DNA of 64,000 bases from Hormiphora californensis. Taxonomy: Eukaryota > Ctenophora > Tentaculata > Cydippida > Pleurobrachiidae. This document shows, in pieces, positions 13,055 through 24,246 of this stretch. Location of the stretch: contig CM035350.1 in the NCBI GenBank assembly GCA_020137815.1, positions 5,447,984-5,511,983 on the forward strand, given 5' to 3'. The notes below the pieces were generated by a model. The model saw only the letters and a list, made by a program, of their open reading frames with translations. It was not told the DNA's origin and did not search any database. Numbering within the stretch: position 1 is the stretch's first letter; each line of letters begins with the position of its first letter. Made by a program: the position numbers and the translations under genes.

Positions 13055-13617
13055 TGACCTCTGGTATACACGATTTGTCCCCATAAACTTCAGTGGTCTG
13101 TAATAAAGTGGGAGGGCTTCAGCATGCGACAATTTGCATAATACTCTACCGCCTGGTTTCTACCGTTCAGTTACTATGGCAACCACACAGGCCAAAACAG
13201 ACCCTTCTTCGCGAACATGACACAGAGGCCAGAGCGGCCCATAGGAAGCTGCTACTAGTTAGTGTGTGAAGAGACGACCGGTAGATACAAGCCCTTAGTC
13301 CAATGCACATAATATTCTTTTCGGTTTTCCCAGTGACAATTGGGTAAACCGGAAAGTATACACATGTGTGTAATCCAGGCAAGCACGAGGGGACCAGGGA
13401 GCACAAGGAGATCGTTACACTGCAATTGAGTAATGTTCTAACCACAGAAACTTGTAACAAGTCACACTTCAAAAATTATAAGTACAAGGGAGAACCGTCT
13501 CAACAAGCTAAAATCCGCCTCCTCTCTCTCACTCTATCAAGTTATCCTTTCTCAACAAATACTAGCTATTTGGCCATGAATGCCATTTCATCAGGCTATG
13601 CAGATCAATAAATGGCG

Positions 13618-13693
<76 letters not shown>

Positions 13694-14889
13694 TAGAGAG
13701 AGAGAGATAGAGAGAGAAAGAGAACCGGGCGGCATGACAGACTTTGCTTGTCACTCTGCAACTTGAACTATTCTCTCCAGAGAAATAGCCCCCCCCCCTC
13801 GTTCTATCTCTAGGTAAACTGGTAAGACTAACAGAAACATAATATCACAGAACCTCTGGTTTGGATCTGGTTTGTTCCAGGGCTAGGAAGGAGCAAGATA
13901 GACACAAATCAGCTGCAAACATTCACTATCGTGTGACCGCCCTCTCTCTCTCTCGCATGTCCGCCCCAATTAGACGCCTAGTGTTGCATGCTTGACACAT
14001 AGTGTTTCAACGGTTTCTAGCCCGGAGATCAGCGAGTCTCGTGTATCATTTTGGGAGAGTCTGAGCCGTGGGACAATTTACAAATTGGCCCTAAGATGCA
14101 ATTGGGCGAAGGATCTCTCAATATGCAACACTTATTACTTCTAGTACTGCAGCAGTATATAATGTCTAGAACAACTGCACTGAGAGAATTGTGGGGGATA
14201 GATATAGTATCAGATACTATGATCTATATCCCACGATTCTATCAGTATCTGCGAGATATAAGATATAATATATTTATATCCACAGTATACTGTAATATCT
14301 ATCATGTCGCAATATCTCGCAGAGTCGATGACTGTTGAGAAGATATCGAATTCTCAGTCGCAGTTGTTCTTGGTAAAATGGAAACAAGTTTATTTCATTT
14401 TCATAAAACATGACTTCGTATAAAAAAGGGACAAACCACACTTTTGAAACATTCGTCCTTGTTAAAACTAAGGTACAAGACACACAAACACACGCACACA
14501 CACACAAACGCACACAAACACCAACATAATAATAATAATACACCCCATAATATACCATCAAGGAGTCATCACAAGGACCCAGGTTACACCTCAAGTAAGG
14601 GCTTTCCAACCACCCGCGTGGTTTAGTTAGGGGCAGGATCGGTATGGTAAACATCACCCCGTTGTGCTTTTAGACCAGTGACAAGCCCCTGCCCTAGATA
14701 CAATGAAGACGCCTTGAAATCCTCTACCTATAACAACACCCCAAACCAACAAAAATACCCTGAACCACTTTCTCAGTAAATATAGTAGTTTCTTTAAAAT
14801 TCCGACACTAACTAAACAGCTCAAGTCCCATTATATATTGGAGAAATAAAACCCAAAAGACACACAAGCGCTCATAGAGTCTGCTTATA
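12359..14889. other. No gene seen; 3' flank of ZRANB1
   Basis: Contains GA microsatellites at about 12997-13051 and 13617-13722, a CA-rich tract at 14478-14520 and a TAATAA tract at 14526-14541. No exon is supported. The right edge should include the ZRANB1 3' UTR, but no clear polyadenylation site could be chosen. Confidence 0.45.
13617..13722. repeat. (GA)n microsatellite with GATA interruptions
   Basis: GA run of about 100 bp, interrupted by GATA toward the right. Confidence 0.95.
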
Positions 14890-15048
14890 TCAGGTAGTGG
14901 TAGTTCGGCGGTACTTTGCCAGCCATCCATCCACAAGCCGCTGGGTGAGGGGATGAGGTGGAGATGTTCTCTGTATAGCGCATAACACACCGCTACTCGT
15001 CTCAGTAGTTTCCAGCCACTGCCGAACTAGTTGTGACTCCAAACCAAC
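14890..15048 (-). CDS. ZRANB1: ZRANB1 exon 12 (last)
   Basis: Acceptor TTCTATCCCCAG, phase 0. Encodes VGLESQLVRQWL, then HPLTQRLVDGWLAKYRR, then a stop. It matches the Trabid C-terminal helix (HPLV-x3-VEKWLDRYR) but lacks the acidic tail of the vertebrate protein. Confidence 0.85.
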   Translation of the reverse strand, partial: VGLESQLVRQWLETTETSSGVLCAIQRTSPPHPLTQRLVDGWLAKYRRTTTT

Positions 15049-16830
15049 CTGGGGATAGAATGTTAAAATGTTGAGCTATTGTTACCAGCATCTCAATTTG
15101 GGAAACAAGCTCAAACACTATTTGAAACTATAAAATTTCCTATTTTCATATATGATCATAGTTACCTCGTCCTCCAGTATAAAGTGCAAGGGAAGCATGT
15201 GTCCCTGAGAATCACAGAGTGGCAGCAAAATATCCGTCTCCTCAGACCGCTGGATGCCCACTAGAGCACTAAAGTGACCCCGAGTGTATCCTAGGACCAC
15301 GGGTGACTTGTTACAAAACTCCGTGTTCCACAGCAGCGGTAGGTAAACACCTGGTTTGGGGGTGTGTGGGTTATGTCTCGCATATAACATACCAAAACAG
15401 CGGTGCTGACACGAGTAAACTCCCCGCGCGCAAACCCTCGCGCGCAGTGCTAACCAATCGCCGGTAGACCCCCTCCTCTGGTATGGCGAAGTGCCTAAAA
15501 TATAACACACCCACGCGGAATTACTGCTATGTTGCTGCCATGCATAATGATTTATTATGCATAACAGCGACATAGGGAGGGGAGATGGGCTTTGTAGTTT
15601 TAGTAGCGACAGGGTGGTATTAAAAAGTTAGGATGATCGACGATCGTTAACACAGCGAAAAGTTCTAACCTTTCTTGACATTTGTGCGGAGGCCGAGAAA
15701 GAGGGTCGAGCTAGGCAAGCGAAAAGGGAGAGTGAGACAAGGTGAGGACACTTTCTGGAAACTATTTTCTAGTTTATGTTTCTTAGTAAGTAATGAAAAT
15801 AGAAAACGACACATTTGTAGGATTTTGTTACAGTGTTGGGGATGATAGCATAGATAAGAGATATAAGGATGCGCGTGAGAAAGGGAGAGAAAGCCAGGAA
15901 AGGAGAGAAGAGAGCGGTCTATGAATTGTATGTCTATGCAGATTTGCATACAGTGTGGTACACTGTACAATACTCAATAGGCGATTAGCTGTATGATCTG
16001 AGGTATAGAGAGATCTCCCTCTCTCTACATATCTGTCTCTCACGATCTCTCCTTATTATAGACTACAGAGAAGATGTATGAGATGTACCAAGTCCCGAGA
16101 GGGTGTGTCTGAATAAATTCACAACCCCCTCCTCACATTATATGGGGTGCAGCGATGAGAGAGAGAGCAACACACGACTCACCTTCAAACCGAGCGTAGT
16201 CCAAAGCCTCCCCGGTGCTATTGTGTACATATTTCACAGCATAAACAATGACGGGTCTGCGTAGGACATGTGCCAGACAGAACACGTGGGCCTGTTCCAG
16301 ACTCTTCCCGGGTTGTTCTGCCAGTTTAACAAGTTTCCTCCAAGTAGTGACTCCACTGGGCATCGTTTAGGGAGTAGTGGAGGTTGGCAGCGTGCATACA
16401 CTCGTACTCTCTCCATCGGGGGTACAACCTGGAACAGGGGAGTGATTTTAGGACACATTTTGTGAAAATACTAGATCACAAAACCGGGAAATTATTGGGA
16501 AATTATATTTCGTTGAAACTAGGCATAAAGCCAAGAGGATGATTTAACACTCTGAATGGGGCTCGAATTAGTCCCCAGGGCAAGATCGCGATTAGGGGTA
16601 TGCATATATATGTGGTGTCAGGTGTGGCCAGAAAGAATGCCAGAATAGAAGGAAACATTCGTGTGTGAAAACAGGTATGTGCTACACTGATTGTAAAGTG
16701 TGTTACTTGAGAGTATTCCCCGGATTACCCGGAAGAGCTGCAGCACTAGATTGTGAGAGGAGGGCCATGTATTATGTATATTTTCAAGGAAAGGGTGTAG
16801 TCTCTATAATCTCTCTCCCACTCTATCTCT

Positions 16831-16900
<70 letters not shown>

Positions 16901-17232
16901 CCTCTCCCTCTCTCTCTCCCTCTCTCTCCCTCTCTCATACACACAAACAAACACAGTAGTACTACTTCCGGTGTGTGTGTGTGTGTGGTAGTTTATGAGA
17001 GAATATTTATAATTCCAACTCACATACCCCACATCAAGCCGGCCACAGTAAGTGTGAGAGGCGTGCGGTGGCTTCTCTCTCTCTCTCTCTCGCTATGTGT
17101 GTGCAGCTATGCGTATTATTCATGGACAATGCACATTGCACATACCAAACCACACACGGCATCAATAAAAAGCTTAGCGCAAACACTGAAGACAGGGAGA
17201 GGGAGAGAGAGGGAGAGAGAGAGAGAGAGAGT

Positions 17233-17280
<48 letters not shown>

Positions 17281-18807
17281 AAGAGAAAGGAGAGGTTTAT
17301 ATTCCACCTCATTAGTAGAAATGCCCCACAAGTATATTTTTCACACCAAGTTGTGAGTTTCCCAGTTTGCCACCTACAATGCTAACGTGTAACTAATTAA
17401 TTAACTAATTAATTACCTGTCTGCAGCTTGTACTAGAGTGTTGTACATTGCCTTCCTTAGTGATCCCTCCCTATCATTAACTCCCCATGTTGCCTGCAAC
17501 AGTAGTCAATTAAAACCTAATTAATTCTTGGTCAGATCTCATTATTCAGAATAATATCTATCAGCACCAGAAGGAGATATATTAAAATTACTTCCTCAAT
17601 TAAAACCGTTGAATATTTTCCCATCAACTTGGCAGTTATGAAAGTGTGATAATAACACAAACACACACTGATATAGCGCTATCAGCTGTCAGTTTTATCA
17701 TAGCTCAGGCCGTTATTACCAGATCTCTCTCAAGACTACTTTTCACTGCCAAAGATAGATCGAATTTTGTAGCAGTGCTTGGGATCACCCCTTCCCTACT
17801 TAGAGCCTCTAAGTTAGAGGTTACCCTGAATACCACGACATACAGTACCTGGAGGGCACTGTCAAGTAGGCAGTCACCAGCGCTCCTATTCCAGAGAGCG
17901 TACAACTTGCTCTTGTGGGTCTTGGTTATCTCGTGGTCCCAGTTGATAACCCTGTTCTCCATTTCCAACACTAACGAGAAGATGGGGTTAGTGAACACAA
18001 GGACCCCTTCATTTTATCAGTAATAAGAAACTTCTTATTAGGACTCATTTTCCCCGAGATAGGCACATATATGAAAATATTCAAAACTTGGTTCTCTTAC
18101 CCCCTCTTACACGTTCCTCCGGCAATTTTAAGATGTTCACATGTCGGGAGACGTACACAAAGAATTCATGAATTGGAAACAGAGAGAGATAGAGAGATAT
18201 GAGAGATGGAGAGATAGATAGAGAGAGATAGAACAGACACAACAGCGAACCGCACGCAAATGAGTGTTGGCCTGTATGAACACAGTGGCAAACAGACAAA
18301 CAAACACTTGTTATGCCTTATTCTGACTATCAATAACTCTCTCTCTGTCTCTCTCTCTCCCTCTCTCTCTCTCTCTCACTCTCTCTCTCTCTCTCTCTCT
18401 CTCTCCCCTCTCTCTCTCGCTCTCTTTTCTCTCTCTCTCTCTCCCTTCTATTCTTTCTCTTATTTTAGGCCTAATTACATGTAAACGATTCCTATCTTTA
18501 TTCAATGTTGACTACCAATAAAGTTACTAATCATTGCCGATTTACTACCTATAATACATTTCTTACTGTCCAGTGTCCCTCTCCCCCTCTCCCTCCCGTG
18601 GTTGCGATACATTTCTTCCACTCAGATGATTTGTTACCTTTTTGCGCTTCCAAATCTAAAATCTCGTCAAATAGGCACTTTTGAGTTTGACTGCCGAATG
18701 TGAAGATGTCTGAAAGAGGAAATGAAACTTTTATTGGATGTAATCGGATGGCGGATAATAAAAGTAAAGATTTGTTATGCATGCAGTTATTTTCCATTTA
18801 TTGGCAC

Positions 18808-18872
<65 letters not shown>

Positions 18873-18895
18873 GAGAGAGAGAGAGAGAGAGAGAG

Positions 18896-18953
<58 letters not shown>

Positions 18954-21741
18954 AGATGGAAAATATATCTACACGTGGTGGGGGCTCTATACAAGAGTGT
19001 GAGCTGGTGATGTTAAACCGCCCACCATCTTGGCACCCTGCCAACTCACCCTTAGGGAGCTGAAAAGTAAAGTGGTCCGCCATGAACTGACACCGGAAGT
19101 CCCCCTGTGCAATTGTCCGGAGGTTGGCCACCACGTATCGCCGTATCTCACTTGCTATACTTGGACACTCGTACGATGGCATCCGTTTTAACCTCGGTTG
19201 TGTACCGCTAGCCCGTGACTGAAACAGGGAGTATTGCTGTCTTCTCAAAACAGAGAGTTCAAAATACTGTGCTAATTCTGGATTGTTATTTGTTCGTTGT
19301 AACTAGAGGCGACACGAGGTGTGTAGAAACAGGCTTCTGATGTTAAACAAAACCGGTTTAAAATTTAATTCTTAAATTCCAGCTGCTCATAATTTGTATG
19401 AAACCCAAAACGGACGAGACCTAACGTAGGTCTTGAGTCATCCCAGCGATAATTTTAAATCCTAGGTCGTATTGAATGGTGAACTCATAAACATAATTTC
19501 ACAATTCACATAAAACAGGAAAATGGGAGGAAAATTCAACATGTAACTTGCCCACCCTCCAATGTGCAGTACCCACCCTGCACTAACCTGTACTTGTTGT
19601 TGGCCGAGTATGACCACGGCCACATTATGGTTGCTATGACGGAGGGCCAGGTGCACCAGAGTCTGGCCCTGATCTACACTGTGAGTCTCGTTACTAAGGA
19701 GACGGGCCTCCTCTACACTTATCGTCCGGGTTATACTTCCTCCCTTTCTGATGAATTGTTCCACCGGCAGACAATCGCCGTCAATCGCTCCTAGGAGATG
19801 AGAATAAATGAACTTGGCAATGAAAGAGGTATATGAGGCATAAACTCTTGCCAGTGGCGCGTTATTTCAGATACCTTTCTCCCAGCGCGCCGCTGGGAGA
19901 AGGTAGCTGTAGTTTATCCGCCACTGGCGGATAAACTGGTTTAAATCACGACGACGATCCCGAGGCGTAGCCGAGGGAGAGGCGGAGGGGTTTAAACCTA
20001 TAACGCGTCTGTCAGGAACTTGATCTCGATTGTCACGCGCAAATACAACGCCGCGCGACCTCTCTGAATGCGCAGCCCCTGTCCCTTGATTAAAAAATTC
20101 GACTTTACTTTGTCACTGGCACTCAGTGTCACTGAATCGCTGTGAGGGATAAAGTCGAATTTTTTAATCAAGGGACAGGGGGCCGCGCGTTCAGAGGGGT
20201 CGCGCGGCTTTGTATTTGCGCGTGATAATCGATATCAAGTTCCTGTTAATCTTAAGACTTGAACCCGGAAGCGTTGGAAAGATAATTTTAAGACCTTTTC
20301 AACGCAACCAAGATCGAGTCTTTATCTTATCAGGAACAGAAGATATGAGCGAAAACGTTTAGCACGCACAAAAAGACTTTTGTAAATGCGCGGCCCCTGT
20401 CCCTTGATTAAAAAATTCGACTATAGTGGGACTTCTCGCCACTGGCGCATTATTTAAGTTAGCAGGGTATATATAATTATAAATAGAGGGAAGGGTGGTG
20501 ATGGGCGTAGTGTGATATTCTCAATAGTGCTGCAGCACTCGGCTGCTTGCTAGCAGGCAAACTTTCAAGTTTAGTTAAATGAGGTATAAACTCTTGCCAG
20601 TGGCGCGTTATTTCAGATACCTTTCTCCCAGCGCGCCGCTGGGAGAAGGTAGCTGTAGTTTATCCGCCACTGGCGGATAAACTGGTTTAAATCACGACGA
20701 CGATCCGAGGCGTAGCCGAGGGAGAGGCGGAGGGTTTAAACCTATAACGCGTCTGTGGCAAGAGTTTATAGGTTTTTAACCCTGCTTTAGTTGTTTTTAC
20801 AAGTATTCACACAAAACAAAAGAGAACCCCAAATAAAAACACAAAAAGAGAACTGAAAAACAGTAAAAAAACATCTCTCATGAGTTACATTTTTTGGGAA
20901 CATTTTAAGGGAGAGAAAGAAATAAAAAGTATGGGGGAGCCAGAATAAAAAGAGGAATTTAGTAGTGAAACAAAAAGGGGAAAAAAAAGGTTTGGCGGAA
21001 TGGTTTTTTTTCTTCTCTCCTTTTTGGGGTTTCTTCCCCTGTTCCCTTTTTTTGTAAAATAAAATTTCCCCCTTTTTAAGAACAAAAAAATAAATAAACC
21101 GAGTAAAATTCCGGGACTGGCTGGATGGGGCGGCTTTGGGGCTTTCCAAGGCCATTATTTAAATTGAGGTATAATTTTTATAGACTATATTTAGTACTCT
21201 TTTCATGAACTTTTTATCCTTTAAAATTTTTCTCTATTTTTCTTTCTAGCTCCCTAAATAGAGTCTCCCTATTTCATTCTACGGCTTGCAGACTTCCCCG
21301 GAAACTTTTTCTGCAAAAGTTAATACAAGGTTGGGGGGAGAGAGAGGGGGAAAAAAGGGGAGAGAAAGGGGAAGGGGGGGAAAAGGGGGAAAAGGGGGAG
21401 GAAAAGGGGGGGGGGGGGTTTTTTTTGGGGGGGGGGGGGGGGGGGGAGGAAAAGGGGGAGGGGAAAAAAAAAGAAAAAAAAGGGGGAAAAAGAGGGAAAA
21501 AAAGGGGAAAAAGGGAAAAAAAAAGGAGGGAAAAAGGGGGGGGGTTTTAAAAGAAATTTTAGGGGGGGAACCCCCTTTTTTTTTAAAGGGGGTTTTTTTT
21601 GGGGTTTCCGCGTGTTTCCCCTTTAGCCCCCTTTGTCCCCCTCTGCCCAAAGTCCCTTCTTCCTTCTCCCCACCCCAAAATCTTAAAACCCAAAAAACCC
21701 GCCCATATAAACTTAGTCTTCAAAAAAGAGATAACGGAGAT

Positions 21742-21828
<87 letters not shown>

Positions 21829-23157
21829 AGAGATTGCATTTTAACAGACACATCTCAGCTTAACCAGGAGATATCTACTAACAAGCAATTTGTAGCCGCA
21901 ATCTCTCACACAGCGTTCCACTCTTTTTTACTGTCTCACACAGTGTCTCTCTCTCTAAAGCCAACACATTCTGATACCCCCTACTGCCACAAACGACTCC
22001 ACTTCTTTCCTTCTACACACACACAGACCAACACACACCTATTATGGATATATAGTTTATATACACACCAACACACACCTATGGACATACAAACCAACAC
22101 ACACCAACACAAACCTATACATGCGTGTATCCACAGCCAATCCTCCTGGATTGTTTTATTCCTGATTTGCCTCCTCCGAGTGCTGTCATATTTCCTGCGT
22201 TCATGCCGGGATGGTCGGGGACTCAGGGTGTTGGTGCCAGTGGGCCGGGCACACTGCTCTATGATGCAGGAGGTGGCCGGACGACGTGAATCCGGGCTAT
22301 GACCTGTGCTGTCCGTACTGGATACACTTGAGTTGGAGAGCTGAGAGAATTTGCGGAATATCATACGTGAGTAATACCAAGGTGAAATAGCCAAAACTGT
22401 CAAATATCAAATATAGTTGACGAGATGTGATATCATACCTGGCGAGTGTAGGGTGGCGTGGGAGAGCTCTGACACATAGCACACTTCTTGGTTTTAGGAT
22501 AGTTGGTGTATGTACATCGGGAGCACACCCACTTTTCCTGGTGAAATGATATATATTAGAAGGGTTAATATCGGGGGATCCACCCTCCTCCTGTGGGGTA
22601 GGGTCCACTTAGAGCGGTATACATTAAGGGGTATCCATGACAACTACGACAAGGGAGTTGCAGGGGCCGCAGTAACTCACCTCAGAGTGTTTGTTCTTGC
22701 GGGAACGTCGTGATTGCCGTTGAATACCACTCGTACCACACGCCCCATCCACCACGACAGCAGGGGGTGTAATTGAGGTCTGTTGTTGGGGTGGTGATGG
22801 CGGTGAGAGTTCCGACGTTGTTTCCTCGATTAAACAATCATCTGGTTTTTGGTAACACATTGTACACCTTACTGATGCTGGCCAATTCTCGTATGTGCAT
22901 TTCTAGAGGGGAAGGTGAGGGTGAGGTGGTTTTATCCAACACGTGTTGACAGTGGTATCCAAGAAACTAGTGGTTCTAACCTTGCACGTCCATTTGCTTA
23001 TTTTTGGTTGCTGTATCGCTTCCATTTTAACCTTTCCCGTTTCAGAATCAATAACACCGTCCTTTGGAATCAAGCAGAGAACGCACTTTCTGGCTAGAGG
23101 CCAATTGGCATAACTGCAGGCCCGACACAACCATTTAACGGAATCCTCACTGCTCAT
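14890..23157 (-). CDS. ZRANB1: Trabid-like deubiquitinase gene, 12 exons (whole span)
   Basis: Twelve minus-strand exons join in phase to about 651 residues, against about 708 in human Trabid. Three RanBP2-type zinc fingers (about residues 8-31, 56-79, 135-158; W-x-C-x2-C ... N ... C-x2-C) bind ubiquitin. An ankyrin-like region (about 220-360) and an OTU cysteine-protease domain follow. The catalytic Cys is in SAGDCLLDS (about residue 423) and the His in YTRGHFSAL (about 563). The family trims K29/K33/K63-linked ubiquitin chains and is linked to Wnt signalling. One extra base in exon 10 breaks the frame before the catalytic His; removing it from the count restores an exact codon total. The gene is divergent from PRKDC, with 4.2 kb between starts. 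Confidence 0.9.
15166..15350 (-). CDS. ZRANB1: ZRANB1 exon 11 (catalytic His)
   Basis: Acceptor AAACCAG|GTG, donor GACGAG|GTAACT. Encodes GVYLPLLWNTEFC and VLGYTRGHFSALVG, the OTU motif with the catalytic histidine. Confidence 0.9.
16183..16428 (-). CDS. ZRANB1: ZRANB1 exon 10, apparent frameshift
   Basis: Acceptor GTTCCAG, donor GAAG|GTGAGT. The first part reads RLYPRWREYECMH to NDAQW in the phase set by exon 9. The second part, from TTWRKLVKLAEQPG to YARFEG, is in the +1 frame. Between the two Trp codons (16342-16353) there are 10 bases where the family needs 9. Uncorrected, the first frame stops shortly after, at a TAA. Confidence 0.8.
16829..16935. repeat. (CT)n microsatellite in ZRANB1 intron 9
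   Basis: CT run with TA and CC interruptions. Confidence 0.9.
17195..17283. repeat. (GA)n microsatellite in ZRANB1 intron 9
   Basis: Interrupted GA run. Long frames through it are not genes. Confidence 0.9.
17417..17493 (-). CDS. ZRANB1: ZRANB1 exon 9
   Basis: Acceptor TTGCAG|GCA, donor GACAG|GTAATT. Encodes ATWGVNDREGSLRKAMYN and continues to VQAAD, matching the Trabid segment ATWGIYDKDSVLRKAL. Phase 0 to 2. Confidence 0.88.
17849..17970 (-). CDS. ZRANB1: ZRANB1 exon 8 (catalytic Cys)
   Basis: Acceptor CTCGTTAG, donor CTCCAG|GTACTG. Encodes VLEMENRVINW to KLYALWNRSAGDCLLDSALQ. The Asp-Cys pair in AGDCLLDS is the OTU nucleophile site. Confidence 0.92.
18334..18448. repeat. (CT)n microsatellite in ZRANB1 intron 7
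   Basis: Interrupted CT run. Confidence 0.9.
18638..18709 (-). CDS. ZRANB1: ZRANB1 exon 7
   Basis: A short 72-bp exon between CTTTCAG and AAAAAG|GTAACA. Encodes DIFTFGSQTQKCLFDEILDL, equivalent to the PTVQEKLFDEVLD segment of Trabid. Phase 1 to 1. Confidence 0.85.
18811..18949. repeat. (GA)n microsatellite in ZRANB1 intron 6
   Basis: GA run interrupted by GGGG and AAAAA. Confidence 0.95.
19050..19218 (-). CDS. ZRANB1: ZRANB1 exon 6
   Basis: Acceptor GTTTCAG, donor AAGG|GTGAGT. Encodes SRASGTQPRLKRMPSYECPS, then EIRRYVVANL and QGDFRCQFMADHFTFQLP, matching the Trabid ankyrin/OTU linker (EQIRREIAASL, KGDFACYF, VTFTLP). Phase 0 to 1. Confidence 0.88.
19588..19790 (-). CDS. ZRANB1: ZRANB1 exon 5 (ankyrin-like)
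   Basis: Acceptor ATCTCCTAG, donor GTACAG|GTTAGT. Encodes AIDGDCLPVEQFIRKGG and QTLVHLALRH, the Trabid ankyrin-repeat ubiquitin-binding region (compare YTLVHLAIRF). Phase 1 to 0. Confidence 0.88.
19839..20012. mobile_element. Tri-hairpin MITE, copy A (interrupted)
   Basis: Starts ATAAACTCTTGCCAG and contains three perfect hairpins in order: CCCAGCGCGCCGCTGGG, TTTATCCGCCACTGGCGG with its partner, and CCTCGG/CCGAGG arms around GCGTAG. It ends at AACGCGTCTGT, where another palindromic element abuts it. Copies: 20578-20775 (same strand), 36835-37030 (reverse) and a diverged relative at 33141-33332. No ORF. It lies in ZRANB1 intron 4. Confidence 0.7.
20013..20245. mobile_element. Palindromic foldback MITE
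   Basis: Two ~95-bp inverted arms run from CAGGAACTTGAT to its partner ATCAAGTTCCTG. They include GTCCCTTGATTAAAAAATTC and a GCGCGACC/GGTCGCGC pair, around a ~45-bp centre. A one-arm fragment recurs at 20385-20420. It directly abuts the truncated tri-hairpin MITE, so insertion into it is likely. Confidence 0.7.
20578..20775. mobile_element. Tri-hairpin MITE, copy B (intact)
   Basis: Near-identical to copy A but uninterrupted. Both ends carry the inverted repeat TATAAACTCTTGCCA, followed by GCGTTAT-like sequence. Lies in ZRANB1 intron 4. Confidence 0.75.
20780..21720. other. Homopolymer-rich stretch, doubtful consensus
   Basis: Blocks of A, G, C or T dominate, such as the G-run with T-block near 21405-21445 and alternating A/G blocks to 21540. 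It adjoins a GA microsatellite. The 338-codon frame here is Gly/Lys homopolymer translation, not a gene. Confidence 0.55.
21748..21825. repeat. (GA)n microsatellite in ZRANB1 intron 4
   Basis: Nearly pure GA run. A CACACA/ACACCTAT-type tandem follows at 22014-22120. Confidence 0.95.
22115..22340 (-). CDS. ZRANB1: ZRANB1 exon 4
   Basis: Acceptor AATTCTCTCAG, donor GTATAG|GTTTGT. A Ser/Thr/Pro/Arg-rich linker (LSNSSVSSTDSTGHSPDS) leads to RRRQIRNKTIQEDWLWIHAC, matching Trabid LKQIKNRMKKTDWLFLNAC before the ankyrin region. Phase 0 to 1. Confidence 0.85.
22439..22537 (-). CDS. ZRANB1: ZRANB1 exon 3 (zinc finger 3)
   Basis: Acceptor TTTCACCAG, donor CGCCAG|GTATGA. Encodes EKWVCSRCTYTNYPKTKKCA followed by MC, a complete RanBP2-type zinc finger with all four Cys and the conserved Asn. 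Phase 0 to 0. Confidence 0.92.
22681..22902 (-). CDS. ZRANB1: ZRANB1 exon 2 (zinc finger 2)
   Basis: Acceptor TCCCCTCTAG, donor TCTGAG|GTGAGT. It continues the second finger (KCTYENWPASVRCTMC) and adds a disordered Pro/Gln/Ser linker (ELSPPSPPQQQT) and a basic patch (QRQSRRSRKNK). Phase 0 to 0. Confidence 0.9.
22981..23157 (-). CDS. ZRANB1: ZRANB1 exon 1 (zinc finger 1)
   Basis: The start ATG (23157) gives MSSEDSVKWLCRACSYANWP, very like vertebrate MSERGIKWACEYCTYENWP. It carries finger 1 and the first half of finger 2 (ISKWTCK), ending TGCAAG|GTTAGA in phase 0. Confidence 0.92.
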
Positions 23158-23618
23158 CCTGTTGAATTTTTAATTTCTATCATAATTTGGAAGTGCCCCC
23201 TAATAATTAAATTATTTTTGACTCTGCGGTGAGGTCATGAAGATTGAAGCATTGAGTTGGAAGGAGCTGGAGACTAGAAATATTTAAAAAAAGATGTGAT
23301 GAGTTAGCTAACCTTTGGAGAAGATGCTAGAAAGCGTAAAATGAAGTTCCTCCTAAAGCCACATCATACTTGAACAGTAAACGCCAGCGAAACGTGCAGT
23401 TTAAACTCGCAGTTGGAATTTGGACACCGTTTTCAAATTTTGCCAGCTTCAACGCAAAGACAAAAAACGAACGCGAACAAAATAAAAAACTTCATTCATT
23501 TGTACGCTGCAAATTTAGAGTTTTCAACGTAACGCGCAACATAATACACAAATGAATGCGCCGCGTGGATGGCGCGGCGTTGAAATGTGATTTTCCAAAT
23601 TATTTTAGTAAATTTTAA

Positions 23619-24246
23619 CGCTTTTCTGAAGAAAAACGCCCATTTTCTTACTTTCTATTCGTGATCTAACTGCCAACTTCCTTAAAATGACGAGATGCAA
23701 GAATATCCAGATAGAGCCCCCTTTGTTACCACTCACAGGGGAAGTATTCCAATACAAGTCGGCAATCACAGCGAACGATGCCCGACTGGATGTTGGTGCG
23801 ACAGGAGTCTGGTCCCCCAATGTGAAGTCATTGTGTGACATCCGGGTCTTTAACTCGCTGGCACCGAGCAACGCATCCCTATCAGTTGAAGATGCTCTTC
23901 GGAAACATGAGCAGGAGAAGATAAGGGCATATGGCGAGCGAGTCCTCCAAGTAGAGAAATGTGCCTTCTCTCCTTTAATCTTTTCAACAAATGGTGTGAT
24001 GGGTCCTAATGCTGAGAGGTTTTATGCCCAGGTTGCGAGATTGATTTCTTTGAAAACTAAACAGTCCTATAGTGATTCAATCCGTTACATTCGTCAACGC
24101 CTTTCATTCAGTCTCCTAAAAACTATTATTGTTAGCCGCCGAGGTTTTCGTGGGACGAAAGTAACGAGAGTTACAGAAGAAACTGATTATAATTTATCTC
24201 GACCAAAACGCGGAGTTTTTACGTCAGCCGACCCGAAACCGGATTA
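23619..24246 (+). pseudogene. 5'-truncated retroelement ORF, C-terminal nuclease-like domain
   Basis: The readable frame runs from about 23650 (RDLTANFLK) through the ATG at 23687 to a stop at 24245. The segment IEPPLLPLTGEVF, then DARLDVGATGVWS, DIRVFNSLAPSN, RKHEQEKIRAYGERV and RQRLSFSLLK matches the C-terminal tail of reverse-transcriptase ORFs widespread in cnidarians, sponges and fish. The D...D-x-R-V spacing resembles a PD-(D/E)XK nuclease. In-frame stops upstream (near 23618) and absence of RT motifs show a 5'-truncated copy. The last ~16 codons run into the adjoining tandem repeat. Element class assigned from memory. Confidence 0.65.

Noticed and set aside
18700-19010. Long Arg/Glu and Leu/Ser frames over GA/CT repeats (also at 52.8, 53.7 and 12.1 kb)
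   Set aside because: Pure microsatellite translations in all frames.
21286-22302. 338-codon plus-strand reading frame
   Set aside because: It is a translation of A/G homopolymers, a GA microsatellite and CA-rich repeats, and covers ZRANB1 exon 4 antisense. No family resemblance.
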